From Microbacterium lemovicicum (GTDB lineage: Bacteria > Actinomycetota > Actinomycetes > Actinomycetales > Microbacteriaceae): a DNA stretch of 64,000 nt. The position numbers were made by a program, and so were the translations under genes. This document shows, one piece after another, positions 1 to 8,506 of the stretch (within the stretch, counting starts at the first letter, position 1; each line of letters opens with the position of its first letter). The notes under the pieces were generated by a model. That model worked only from the letters and a program-made list of their open reading frames with translations. It was not told where the DNA came from and searched no databases. The DNA lies in contig NZ_CP031423.1 of NCBI RefSeq assembly GCF_003991875.1, positions 2,852,001 to 2,916,000 on the forward strand. Direction: 5' to 3'.

Positions 1-421
1 TCGCCGCGGACACCAGGTCGAGCAGCTGCTCGCGGGTCGCGCTGTAGGCGGAAGTGAGCACATCGGCGATGGCCGGGGTCGTCCGCGACAGCTCGACCAG
101 CCCGAGGACGACCGCGTTCTCCCGGTCAGGAGAGAGGAACACCTCTCCGAAGAGATACTCGAGCGCATCGCCGATCTCTGCGACGTCGGCCGGCAGAAGC
201 GAGCCGACCTCGCCGGTCTCGTCAGCGAAGACGAAGATCGCCGTGTCCATCAGCAGACGGTCGCGATTGCCCACGAAGTGACGCACGTGCCCGCGCGACA
301 TGCCCACCGCGTCGGCGATGCGGTCCAGGGTGGCGCCCCGGATGCCGTATTCGGCGATCGTCGTCATGGTCGCGTCGATGATCTGGTCGCGGCGCTCTGC
401 CGCGATCGATGGGCGTGCCAT
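1..421 (-). CDS. TetR/AcrR-family transcriptional regulator (C-terminus beyond window edge)
   Basis: Reads leftward from the ATG at 421 and runs off the left edge, so about 140 N-terminal residues are visible. The first 60 residues form a typical TetR DNA-binding domain: an Ile/Ala-rich first helix, then GIRGATLDRIADAVGMSRG, then a recognition helix leading into HVRHFVGNRDRLL. The start is supported by a GGAGG motif 8 nt upstream. It is divergent from the CocE/ABC transporter operon. A near-perfect palindrome lies between them over the likely operon promoter, so it probably represses that operon. The ligand is unknown. Confidence 0.9.
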   Translation of the reverse strand, partial: MARPSIAAERRDQIIDATMTTIAEYGIRGATLDRIADAVGMSRGHVRHFVGNRDRLLMDTAIFVFADETGEVGSLLPADVAEIGDALEYLFGEVFLSPDRENAVVLGLVELSRTTPAIADVLTSAYSATREQLLDLVSAA

Positions 422-485
422 CGCGGTACCTCCGATTTCGCGGTGAGGGCGAGGTCTTCGTCGAGTGTAACGAGCGTGTAAATCC

Positions 486-506
486 TAGTCTAGTCGGACT
501 TGACTA
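486..506. promoter_or_regulatory. Candidate TetR operator palindrome
   Basis: A 21-bp near-perfect inverted repeat with arms TAGTCTAGTC and GACTTGACTA around a central G; only one arm position is mismatched. It lies between the divergent TetR gene and the catabolic operon and overlaps the proposed -35 box. This is the usual arrangement for repression by a local TetR dimer. Binding is inferred. Confidence 0.6.
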
Positions 507-529
507 CTTTCGTCCGGGGGGTTTAGCGT
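500..529 (+). promoter_or_regulatory. Probable promoter of the catabolic/ABC transporter operon
   Basis: TTGACT at 500-505 and TAGCGT at 524-529 are separated by 18 nt, matching an actinobacterial housekeeping promoter. The -35 box is embedded in the palindrome at 486-506. The leader to the ATG at 578 is about 40 nt and contains a short hairpin (CACCGC, loop ATATG, GCGGTG, 536-552). Confidence 0.6.
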
Positions 530-577
530 CATCGTCACCGCATATGGCGGTGCTGTCGATCATGACGAAAGAATGAG

Positions 578-2245
578 ATGCCTGACGTCCTGCGCATACC
601 CCCCGGCCCCGAAAGCCCGCTTTCCTCGGCAGCCAGGATCCGCATGCGCGACGGCATCACGCTCGCCGGGGATCTCTACCTCCCCGGCGCGCCCGACCAC
701 GCCGATCGGTCGCCTGGCGACACGATCCTCATCCGCCTTCCGTACGACAAGTCGGGCTCCTACTGCTTCATCCCCCTCATCGCCGAGTACTTCACGAACC
801 GCGGCTACCGGGTGTTCGCGCAGGACGTCCGCGGGAAGTTCCGCTCCGGCGGGGACGCGCTCCTGTTCGTCAACGAGGTCGAGGACGGGTACGACACGAT
901 CGAGTGGATCACACAGCAGGAGTGGTCCAATGGCCGCGTCGCGATGTGGGGCGACAGCTATTACGGCTACACCCAGTGGGCCGCCGCTGCGAGCGGGCAT
1001 CCCGCTCTGAAGGCGATCGCCCCGCGGGTCACCGGCACAGGCCTCGGCGAGCCCGTGCGCCGGGCCCCCGCGGAGCGCACACGCGCGGTCGAGTGGACGG
1101 TCACCTACATGTATCCCCTCACGCAGTTCTTCGACCGTGACATGCTGCTGTGGGAGCCGGACTGGGAGCGCCGCGACTTCGCTGCACAGGCCGAGGAGTT
1201 CATCCAGCAGGTGGGGGCGCGCGGGCTGTCCTACGACCAGTGGTACCCACACCCCGTCCTGCTCCCCCGTTTCCCGTCCGGAGACCCGTTCGCCGGACGA
1301 TCGGTACCCGCCCTGCACACGGTCGGCTGGTGGGACAACTGCGCGCCCTTGGCGTGGGCCGACGTCGAGCGGATCAGGAACCACCCCAACTGGGACGCCC
1401 ACCACCATCTGCGCATCGAGGCGCTCGACCACGAGGGCTATTACCTCCTCGACGACGACGCTGACCGCGTTGGCGAGCGCAGCGATGAGCAGCTCCGCGC
1501 CAACCTCCCGCGCATGCTCGATCCGGCGCTGGACTTCTTCGAGGTCTTCGTCAGGGGGAACGGGGCAGCCGCCGACGTGCCTGCGGTCTGCTGGAATCTC
1601 GCCGGCACCGACGAGATGCGCCGCGACGCGACTTGGCCTCCCATCGGCGCACACCCGATCGTCCGGTTCGCCACGGGCGACGGGGCGCTGTCCGCGGAGA
1701 GGCCGGTCGCAGCATCCGCACCGCAGTGGACCCACGACCCGGCCGACCTCGTCCCCTCGAGCGCACCCGACGCCTTCGCCTTCCTTCTCACCCTCCCCGA
1801 CGAAGCGCCCCTCGGAGAGCGAGCGGATGTCCTGCGCTTCGACTCCGCTCCCGCGGTCGGGGACGTCGACCTCGCCGGGCCCGTGTCCGCCCGTATGACG
1901 GTGGCCTCCGACGGCCCGGTCATGGACTGCTTCGTCCGCCTCCTCGACGTGTCCCCCGACGGCACCGCCTTGCGGATCGCCCGCGGACAGATCCAGCTCC
2001 ACGACGCCACGAAGGCCGCGACGGTGGACATCGACATGGGCCACATCGGATATCGACTCGCGAGCGGGCACCGGCTGCGGGTGCACGTGTACAGCAGCGA
2101 TTATCCGGAGTACCTTCCGCAGACCGGAACGGGTGCCGACCCATGGACCTGGGGGTCAACCGCGCCCAACAGGCAGACGCTGACCCTGGGCGGCCCGGAC
2201 GCCTTCCGACTCACCCTGACCGTCCTGGATGGAGAACTGCCGTGA
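578..2245 (+). CDS. CocE/NonD-family hydrolase (X-Pro dipeptidyl-peptidase-like alpha/beta hydrolase)
   Basis: 555 residues, the normal length for CocE/NonD serine hydrolases, which cleave ester or amide bonds. The N-terminal alpha/beta-hydrolase domain has QDVRG near residue 82 and the nucleophile elbow WGDSYYGYTQW with Ser127. A WWDN segment and the IEALDHEGYY segment plausibly supply the Asp and His. The C-terminal third resembles the PepX jelly-roll domain (VDLAGPVSARM onwards). No signal peptide, so it is probably cytoplasmic. It is first in the operon and its TGA overlaps the next ATG. With the peptide-type importer downstream, it probably hydrolyses the imported compound; the substrate is unknown. 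Confidence 0.9.
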   Translation: MPDVLRIPPGPESPLSSAARIRMRDGITLAGDLYLPGAPDHADRSPGDTILIRLPYDKSGSYCFIPLIAEYFTNRGYRVFAQDVRGKFRSGGDALLFVNEVEDGYDTIEWITQQEWSNGRVAMWGDSYYGYTQWAAAASGHPALKAIAPRVTGTGLGEPVRRAPAERTRAVEWTVTYMYPLTQFFDRDMLLWEPDWERRDFAAQAEEFIQQVGARGLSYDQWYPHPVLLPRFPSGDPFAGRSVPALHTVGWWDNCAPLAWADVERIRNHPNWDAHHHLRIEALDHEGYYLLDDDADRVGERSDEQLRANLPRMLDPALDFFEVFVRGNGAAADVPAVCWNLAGTDEMRRDATWPPIGAHPIVRFATGDGALSAERPVAASAPQWTHDPADLVPSSAPDAFAFLLTLPDEAPLGERADVLRFDSAPAVGDVDLAGPVSARMTVASDGPVMDCFVRLLDVSPDGTALRIARGQIQLHDATKAATVDIDMGHIGYRLASGHRLRVHVYSSDYPEYLPQTGTGADPWTWGSTAPNRQTLTLGGPDAFRLTLTVLDGELP

Positions 2246-2703
2246 TGGAACCTGTTCTGGAGTACGTCTTCGAGATCCGCGCGCGCATCGACGCCGACCT
2301 GCACATCGGCCGAGGGCCCGACGAGAGCCTGTCCTTCACCCCCATCTCGGGCGGCAGCGTGTCGGGCCCGCGCCTCAACGGCGCCGTTCTCGCCGGCGGC
2401 GGCGATTGGGCGGTCGAACGCTCCGGCACCGCGCAGCTCGAGGCGCGATACCTGATCCGCGCCGATGACGGCGCCGTGATCGACATCCTCAACCGCGGCT
2501 ACTTCCGCGCGACGCCCAGGATCCTGGCCCGGATGGACGCGGGCGAGGACGTCCCCGAAGACGAGCCAGGGCTGTACTTCCGCACCGCGCCCGTCTTCCA
2601 GACCGACGCGCCGGCGCACCGGTGGCTCGCCGAGAACCAGTTCGTCGGCCTCGCACGCGATGAAGACGGGCACGTCTGCATCCGCGTCTACCTGCTCACC
2701 TGA
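2245..2703 (+). CDS. DUF3237 (UPF0311) domain protein, copy 1
   Basis: 152 residues; the start ATG overlaps the previous stop (TGATG). It is a DUF3237 protein of unknown biochemical function, carrying SGGSVSGPRLNG, GGDW, LEARYLI, NRGYF, YFRTAPVF and ENQFVGLAR. A clear paralogue lies at the far end of the ABC transporter block (from 7989) with the same motifs. Having both copies in one operon suggests they handle the same substrate or successive intermediates. No catalytic residue can be assigned from sequence alone. Confidence 0.9.
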   Translation: MEPVLEYVFEIRARIDADLHIGRGPDESLSFTPISGGSVSGPRLNGAVLAGGGDWAVERSGTAQLEARYLIRADDGAVIDILNRGYFRATPRILARMDAGEDVPEDEPGLYFRTAPVFQTDAPAHRWLAENQFVGLARDEDGHVCIRVYLLT

Positions 2704-2745
2704 CACGAGATCGACCCGACACCGCAACGATCAGAAGGAAAGAAC

Positions 2746-4392
2746 ATGAAGCGATCAGCACTCGCCATCGGAGCTCTCGCCTGCGTGACCGTTCTCGCGC
2801 TGAGCGCATGCGCACCCCGCGACGAACCGAACCCGCAGAGCAGCGGGGAGGTCGCGCTCGTGGACGCGCAGCCGGCCGGCACGAAGCCCGTGGACGAGGT
2901 CACATGGGCGATCGTGGAGGGGGAACCCGCCACGCTGAACCCCGCGGCCTCTGCGAACCTCATCATCCCGAATCTGTGCGACAACCTGCTCTCGCTTCAG
3001 CCGGACTTCTCCATCCAGCCGGGCATCGCCACGACCGCCGAGTTCGTCGACCCGACGACCTTCGTCATCACGCTGCGCGATGACGTCACGTTCTGGAACG
3101 GCGACCCCGTGACGGCCGAGGACGTCGCCTACAGCCTCCGCCAGAGCACGAACCCCGCCTCGCAGTGGTACGGAGCGTTCGCCCTGGTCGATCCCGATCC
3201 GGCCACCGGCATCACCGTGACGGGCCCGAACGAGGTCACGGTGCGCTTCGTCGCCCCGGACTCCGCGTTCCGCGACGCGCTGGCCGGTCAGGGGTCGGCG
3301 GTGATGCAGGAGTCGTTCGGCGCGGCGGCCGGCGGTGCGGTCGGGACCTCCGACGTCGGACTCATGTGCACCGGCCCGTTCGAACTCGCCCCGGGCGGCT
3401 GGAAGCCGGGGAGCGAGATCGAGACGACCGCCAACCCCGACTACTGGAACGGCACCCCCCTGGTGCAGAAGCTGACCTACAGTTTCGTCTCGGACGGGCC
3501 GACGCTCACCACCGCCCTCACGCAGGGTGACATCGACGGCGCGATCAACGTCGCTCCGAGCTCACGGACCACCTTCGAAGGCGACGGTGCGGGCACACTG
3601 ACGGTGGGCCACTCGACGGCGTCGTACAGCTTCGGGCCCGCAACGGCCGAAGGCCCGGCGGCCGACCCCGCCATCCGTCGGGCATTGAGCATGGCCATCG
3701 ACCGGCAGCAGTTCCTCGACACCGTCGTCAGCGGCCTGGGCTACCCCCAGAAGACGATCGTCCCCGAATTCTCCTTCCAATCGCTGGATGCCGCGGCCAC
3801 CTACCAGGCAGGCTACGACGCGCTGGCGGCGCCGGCGGTCAACATCGAGGGTGCCAAGAAGCTGGTCGAGGAGAGCGGTGAGGATGTCAGCCGGCCGTTG
3901 GTCCTCGCGGTGCCGGCGGGAGCGCGCGAGCTGCAGCAGACGGCGGCCATCATCCAGAGCGCCGGCGCGTCCATCGGGCTGAACATCACGATCGACGCGA
4001 TGCAGGCATCCGACTTCGGCGCACTGTTCTACGACCCCTCCCGACGAGACGGCGTCGACTTCGTGGCGACGCAGGGTTACCTCGAGACGCCGGGCGTGCT
4101 GGGATACCCGTCCCTCTTCATGCTCCCCGCCGCACAGGGAGGCGTCTTCAACTGGAGCGAGTACGACAACCCCGAGGTCACGGCCGATCTGATGGCCGCC
4201 CGCACCGCCACCGACGCCCAGAGCGCAGCCGAGAGCTTCGTCGCCGCGCAGGAGATCTTCGCGCCGGACATGCTGCAGATCACCCTCGCGGGGTCGTACC
4301 AGCTGACCTATCTCAACAAGGAGCTCACGGGTGTCACCACCTCGGTCGCCGCGTACGGCAGTCCGTGGGCTCTCCACCTCGGCGGCAAGTGA
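2746..4392 (+). CDS. ABC transporter substrate-binding lipoprotein, family 5 (peptide/nickel type)
   Basis: 548 residues with a lipoprotein signal: a positively charged start (MKRS), a hydrophobic core and lipobox LSAC, with lipidation expected at Cys21. The mature part shows family 5 hallmarks: NPAASANLIIPNLCDNLL, FVITLRDDVTFWNGDPVTAEDVAYSL and DPAIRRALSMAIDRQQFLD. It should be anchored outside the membrane and deliver ligand to the permease pair that follows. The ligand is probably an oligopeptide-like or amide compound, judging by the neighbouring hydrolase and amidohydrolase. An AAGGAAAG ribosome-binding site precedes the ATG. Confidence 0.93.
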   Translation: MKRSALAIGALACVTVLALSACAPRDEPNPQSSGEVALVDAQPAGTKPVDEVTWAIVEGEPATLNPAASANLIIPNLCDNLLSLQPDFSIQPGIATTAEFVDPTTFVITLRDDVTFWNGDPVTAEDVAYSLRQSTNPASQWYGAFALVDPDPATGITVTGPNEVTVRFVAPDSAFRDALAGQGSAVMQESFGAAAGGAVGTSDVGLMCTGPFELAPGGWKPGSEIETTANPDYWNGTPLVQKLTYSFVSDGPTLTTALTQGDIDGAINVAPSSRTTFEGDGAGTLTVGHSTASYSFGPATAEGPAADPAIRRALSMAIDRQQFLDTVVSGLGYPQKTIVPEFSFQSLDAAATYQAGYDALAAPAVNIEGAKKLVEESGEDVSRPLVLAVPAGARELQQTAAIIQSAGASIGLNITIDAMQASDFGALFYDPSRRDGVDFVATQGYLETPGVLGYPSLFMLPAAQGGVFNWSEYDNPEVTADLMAARTATDAQSAAESFVAAQEIFAPDMLQITLAGSYQLTYLNKELTGVTTSVAAYGSPWALHLGGK

Positions 4393-4404
4393 CCGCATGA
4401 GCAC

Positions 4405-4442
4405 TCCCGGTGGCGTCGCCGAGTCCTGCGACGCCGCCGGGA
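4405..4442 (+). terminator. Stem-loop between binding-protein and permease genes
   Basis: Arms TCCCGGTGGCGTCG (4405-4418) and CGACGCCGCCGGGA (4429-4442) pair over 14 positions with one G-U, closing a 10-nt loop; no T-tract follows. It lies 12 nt after the binding-protein stop. It may be a leaky terminator or 3' stabiliser that keeps the binding protein more abundant than the permeases. The role is inferred. Confidence 0.6.
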
Positions 4443-4490
4443 TCAGGAAGGGCACCACGATATGAACCAGGGAAAGGAGGCGCGGCGCCG

Positions 4491-5444
4491 ATGAATGCGA
4501 TGTTCAGAATGGTCGCCGGCCGACTGGGAGGGTTGCTGCTCACGCTGCTGCTGGCCAGCATCGTGATCTTCTCGGCGGTGCTGGTGACGGGCGATCCGAT
4601 CTCGACACTCGCGGGAGGCGCCAAGCCGACGCCGGAGCTGATCGCACAGATCCGCGCGGACTACCGGCTGGACGACCCCGTGTGGACGAGGTACTGGCTC
4701 TGGCTGACCGACGCGCTGCACGGCGACTTCGGGCGCTCCTTCGTCTACAAGACCGACGTGGTCTCGCTCATCGGCCCCCGGTTCGGCGTGACCCTCCAGC
4801 TCGTGCTGCTGACACTGGCGTTCATCCTCGTGTTCGGCGTGGGGTCGGGCATCCTCGCCGCGACGCGCGGACGCGTCGTGGACCGGACGGTGTCGATTCT
4901 GACGTCGCTCGGGATGGCCCTGCCCACCTTCGTCGTCGCGATCCTCCTCATCTGGCTCTTCGCCAAGACCCTCGGGTGGTTCCCCGTGTTCGGCGAGGGT
5001 GACGGTTTCGTCGACCGGCTGTGGCACCTCGTCCTGCCGTCCGTGTCGCTGGCGGTGCTGTTCGTCGCCTACATCAGCAGGATCACCCGGGCCGCATTGG
5101 TCGCGCAGCTCTACTCCGAGCACGTCGAGACGGCGACCGTCCGCGGGATCCCGCGTGGTCGCGTCTTCCGCATCCACGTCTTCCGCAACGCGGCACCCCA
5201 GATCCTGGCGATCTCCGGCACGACCGTCGCCGGCCTGTTCGCCGCGTCGGCGATCGCGGAGGTGGCCTTCGGGATCGGAGGGGTCGGGTCCTTGCTGGTG
5301 GAGGCCGCCGCGCGAGCGGATCTTCCCGTCGTGCAGGTGCTCTCCCTCATCCTCGTCGCGATCTTCGTGGTCCTCAACGCGGTCGCCGACATCATCGCGG
5401 CGCTCATCGACCCGTCGAGCGTGGCTGGCGGTGTCGCCGCATGA
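4491..5444 (+). CDS. ABC transporter permease, DppB/OppB-like
   Basis: 317 residues, about six membrane segments. The start at 4491 has GGAAAGGAGG 10 nt upstream; the longer in-frame extension would run into the stem-loop. It shows DppB-family features: TGDPISTLAGG after the first helix, DYRLDDPVWTRYWLWL, FGRSF, and the EAA-loop region HVETATVRGIPRGRVFRIHVFRNAAPQIL. It should form the membrane channel with the next gene, whose ATG overlaps this stop (ATGA). Confidence 0.93.
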   Translation: MNAMFRMVAGRLGGLLLTLLLASIVIFSAVLVTGDPISTLAGGAKPTPELIAQIRADYRLDDPVWTRYWLWLTDALHGDFGRSFVYKTDVVSLIGPRFGVTLQLVLLTLAFILVFGVGSGILAATRGRVVDRTVSILTSLGMALPTFVVAILLIWLFAKTLGWFPVFGEGDGFVDRLWHLVLPSVSLAVLFVAYISRITRAALVAQLYSEHVETATVRGIPRGRVFRIHVFRNAAPQILAISGTTVAGLFAASAIAEVAFGIGGVGSLLVEAAARADLPVVQVLSLILVAIFVVLNAVADIIAALIDPSSVAGGVAA

Positions 5445-6304
5445 GCGTCGCGCAGATCGCCGGAGGGGCGACGCCGGCCGTCGCCCGGCGGGCGGCGAAG
5501 AAGGACTGGCTGGTGGCCGCGGCCGCTGTCGTCCTGGGCCTCGTGGTCGTGGGCGCCGTCATCGGGCCGTGGGTGGCGCCGTACGACCCCACCCAGCTCT
5601 ACGTCGGTCCGGTGAACGGCATCGCCGGTCTCGCCCATCCCTTCGGGACCGATGATCTGGGCCGCGACATCTTCTCGCGCGTGCTGGCCGGCGCAGGAGC
5701 GAGTGTGTTCGCCCCCGCCATCGTCGTCGCGTTCTCGACGCTCCTCGGCGCGGCGATCGCGGTGGTGTCCGCCTGGTTCGGCGGCTGGGTGAGTGCCGGC
5801 ATCGCCCGGCTGATCGACGTCATCTTCGCCATCCCCGGTCTGGTGGTCGCGGTGCTGGCGGTGGCGATCTTCGGCAAGGGGATCGCCGCGCCCGTCATCG
5901 CGCTCTCGATCGCCTACATCCCGGTCGTCGCCCGTCTCACGCGCACGGCGGCCGCCCGCGAGCTCGGCAAGCCGTACATGGCCGCACTGCAGGTGCAGGG
6001 GGTGAGCAGCATGGCCATCGTCTTCCGCCATCTGGTTCCCGCCCTGCTTCCGCTCGTCGCCGCGCAGATGGCGATCGGCTTCGGGTACGCGATGCTCGAC
6101 CTCTCGGCGATCTCCTTCCTCGGCCTCGGGCAGCAGCCACCGGCGCCGGACTGGGGGTCGATGATCGCCAACGGACAAGCCGGCATCCTCGCCGGCGCTC
6201 CCGAGCAGTCCGTCTTCCCCGCGGTGCTCGTGGTGCTCACGGTGCTGTCCGTGGGCGTCCTGGGGGGCAAGGTCGCCGTCTGGGCCGAGGAGAAGGAACG
6301 ATGA
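5441..6304 (+). CDS. ABC transporter permease, DppC/OppC-like
   Basis: 287 residues starting at the ATG inside the previous stop codon. Features: an N-terminal helix, HPFGTDDLGRDIFSRVLAGA (classic DppC/OppC motif), then about five more helices with LGKPYMAALQVQGVSSMAIVFRHLVPAL as the ATPase-contact loop, and AISFLGLGQQPPAPDWG near the end. It should pair with the preceding permease. The TGA overlaps the next ATG. Confidence 0.93.
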   Translation: MSVAQIAGGATPAVARRAAKKDWLVAAAAVVLGLVVVGAVIGPWVAPYDPTQLYVGPVNGIAGLAHPFGTDDLGRDIFSRVLAGAGASVFAPAIVVAFSTLLGAAIAVVSAWFGGWVSAGIARLIDVIFAIPGLVVAVLAVAIFGKGIAAPVIALSIAYIPVVARLTRTAAARELGKPYMAALQVQGVSSMAIVFRHLVPALLPLVAAQMAIGFGYAMLDLSAISFLGLGQQPPAPDWGSMIANGQAGILAGAPEQSVFPAVLVVLTVLSVGVLGGKVAVWAEEKER

Positions 6305-7974
6305 CCGCCGTCCTGCAGATCGAAGGCCTCGACGTGTTCGCGCCTGCCCCTGGTGGACCCCGTCAGCTGGTGTTCGGCAGCTCGCTGTCGGCCGGCCGCG
6401 GCGAGTCCGTCGGACTCGTCGGCGAGTCCGGATCGGGCAAGACGCTCACCGTCCGCGCGATCGCCGGCCTGCTGCCCGAGGGTTTCACCGTCGACGGGTC
6501 GATCCGCGTCGACGGACAGGACCTGTCGGATCTGGACCCGCGGAGCCTTCGTGACGTGCGCGCGCGCCGCATCGGCATGATCTTCCAGACCCCCCGCGCA
6601 CACCTCAACCCCCTCCGCTCGATCGGCGACTTCATGACCGAGGCGCTCGTGAGCGTCGGCGGAGCGCGGCAGGCCGATGCCGAGCGGCGCGCGCGGGAGC
6701 TGCTGGATGAGGTCGGCATCACCGACCCGGGGCGACGGATGCGCCAGCATCCCGCGGAGCTGTCCGGCGGCCTCCTCCAGCGGGTCATGATCGCCGCGAC
6801 TCTGGCGATGGACCCGCGCATCCTGCTGGCCGACGAGATCACCACCGCACTCGACGTGACGACGCAGGAGGAGGTCATGGCCGTGATCGCCGACCTGCGC
6901 ACGCATCGCGAGTTGGCTCTGCTGTTCATCACGCACGACCTCGCCCTCGCCGGAGCGGTGTGCGACCGGGTCAACGTCATGCAGCACGGCCGCATCGTCG
7001 AGACGCTGGCGGCCGGCTCCATGCGGCAGGACGCGACCCACGAGTACACGCGCACCCTGATGTCGGCGGCACTGGACGAGGCGGTCCCCGTCGACGCACG
7101 TCAGGACAACGCCGAGCCCATCCTCCGCATCGAAGACCTGCGCAAGCGCTATCGCGTGCGCGCGGCCGGCGGCGGCACGGAGATCCTGCAGGCCGTCGAC
7201 GGCGTCACGCTCGAGGTCGCGCCCGGCGGGTCGCTCGGCATCGTCGGGGAATCGGGATCGGGGAAGTCGACCACCGCGCGCATCCTCGTCGGGCTCGAAC
7301 GCGCCGACTCGGGCATCATCCACGTGGCCGGGGAGGACTGGAGTCGCCCGGCCCGGCGCGGATGCGAGCGACGGTCCCGCGCGAAGATCGCACAGATGGT
7401 CTTCCAGGATCCATACCAGTCGCTCGACCGGCGTCAGACGGTCCGCCAATGCCTCACCGAGGCCGTGCGGGTGCACCGCCCGAACGACGCGAAAGGCATC
7501 GTCGCCGCGCGAGTGGACGAACTCATGACGCAGGTGCGGCTGGATCCGCGCCTCGCGGACACCCGGCCCCGATCGCTGTCCGGCGGGCAGCGCCAGCGCG
7601 TCGCCATCGCCCGCGCCCTCGCGGCGGACCCGCTGCTGCTGGTGCTGGACGAAGCGGTCTCGGCGCTGGACGTCACGACGCGGGTGGAGATCCTCACCCT
7701 TCTCGACGACATCCGTCGCGACACCGGCGTGGCACTGCTGATGATCACGCACGACCTCACCGTCATCCGCCGGCTGTGCGATCGGGTGATCGTGATGCGC
7801 CGGGGCACGGTGGAGGAATCCGGCTCCGCGGAGGACATCCTCGACGATCCCCGCGCCGAATACACCAGGATGCTGCTGGACTCGATCCCCCGCGAAGGCT
7901 GGTCGCCACGCCGTCGCGGACTCGGGCGCACGCAGGCACTCCCGACGATCATCGACGACGCCCCCGCGCCCTGA
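6301..7974 (+). CDS. ABC transporter ATP-binding protein with two fused ATPase domains (DppD-DppF type)
   Basis: 557 residues, two ABC ATPase domains in one chain. Domain 1 has Walker A GESGSGKT (residues 41-48), signature LSGGLLQR and Walker B ILLADE. Domain 2 has Walker A GESGSGKST near residue 318, signature LSGGQRQR and LLVLDE. The linker EYTRTLM and its C-terminal counterpart EYTRMLL are the ends of typical Opp-type subunits. A single fused subunit replaces separate DppD and DppF. It powers the importer encoded just upstream. Confidence 0.93.
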   Translation: MTAVLQIEGLDVFAPAPGGPRQLVFGSSLSAGRGESVGLVGESGSGKTLTVRAIAGLLPEGFTVDGSIRVDGQDLSDLDPRSLRDVRARRIGMIFQTPRAHLNPLRSIGDFMTEALVSVGGARQADAERRARELLDEVGITDPGRRMRQHPAELSGGLLQRVMIAATLAMDPRILLADEITTALDVTTQEEVMAVIADLRTHRELALLFITHDLALAGAVCDRVNVMQHGRIVETLAAGSMRQDATHEYTRTLMSAALDEAVPVDARQDNAEPILRIEDLRKRYRVRAAGGGTEILQAVDGVTLEVAPGGSLGIVGESGSGKSTTARILVGLERADSGIIHVAGEDWSRPARRGCERRSRAKIAQMVFQDPYQSLDRRQTVRQCLTEAVRVHRPNDAKGIVAARVDELMTQVRLDPRLADTRPRSLSGGQRQRVAIARALAADPLLLVLDEAVSALDVTTRVEILTLLDDIRRDTGVALLMITHDLTVIRRLCDRVIVMRRGTVEESGSAEDILDDPRAEYTRMLLDSIPREGWSPRRRGLGRTQALPTIIDDAPAP

Positions 7975-7988
7975 GGAGACGAAGACCC

Positions 7989-8468
7989 GTGCACGACGAT
8001 CACATGACTCCGGCATTCGAGTACTGCTTCGAGCTCCGCTGCACCGTCGAGGAGGCTCTGCGTCTCGGCGGGGAGACCCCGGGTGAAGGACTCCACTTCG
8101 CCAAGGTGTCCGGCGGCGACGTCAGCGGCCCACGCCTGAGCGGTCGCGTGCTCGACAGCGGCGGCGACTGGTGGCGTGGTCGCGGGCTGACCGTCCACCT
8201 GGACGCGCGTTATGTCATCGAGGCGCACCTCCCCGACGGGACGGCCGGCATCGAGGTGGTGAATCGGGGCATCTGGCGCACCGACCCGGCGACATTCGAG
8301 CGGATGCTGGCGGGCGAGCCCGTCGGCGAGGAGGAGCTCTACTACCGCACGGCGTTCGAGTTCCGGACCGAGCACCCCGCCGTGCAGTGGCTGACTGAGT
8401 CGCAGTTCGTCGGGTACGCGCGGGCGGAGCCGGGCGTGGTCGTCATCCGCGTCTTCCGGCTCGTGTGA
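7989..8468 (+). CDS. DUF3237 (UPF0311) domain protein, copy 2
   Basis: 159 residues from a GTG at 7989, which has GAGGAGA 9 nt upstream; the ATG at 8004 would give 154 residues and lacks a comparable site. It shares with the copy at 2245 the motifs SGGDVSGPRLSG, GGDW, LDARYVI, NRGIW, YYRTAFEFRT and ESQFVGYAR. Overall similarity is moderate, so the duplication is not recent. Function is unknown. It sits between the importer and the amidohydrolase. Confidence 0.88.
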   Translation: MHDDHMTPAFEYCFELRCTVEEALRLGGETPGEGLHFAKVSGGDVSGPRLSGRVLDSGGDWWRGRGLTVHLDARYVIEAHLPDGTAGIEVVNRGIWRTDPATFERMLAGEPVGEEELYYRTAFEFRTEHPAVQWLTESQFVGYARAEPGVVVIRVFRLV

Positions 8469-8506
8469 GCGGGGGCGTCATGCATCCATCAACTGAGGAG
8501 AAACCC

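Noticed and set aside
560..2086. 508-residue minus-strand frame over the CocE gene
   Set aside because: Antisense shadow. The plus-strand protein has an intact nucleophile motif and operon overlap.
2101..2727. 208-residue minus-strand frame over the first DUF3237 gene
   Set aside because: Shadow of a plus-strand gene whose motifs are repeated in its paralogue at 7989-8468.
5914..8016. 700-residue minus-strand open frame over the ABC ATPase gene
   Set aside because: Mirror frame of a clear dual-domain ATPase on the plus strand; its translation is low-complexity Arg/His/Asp-rich with no family features.
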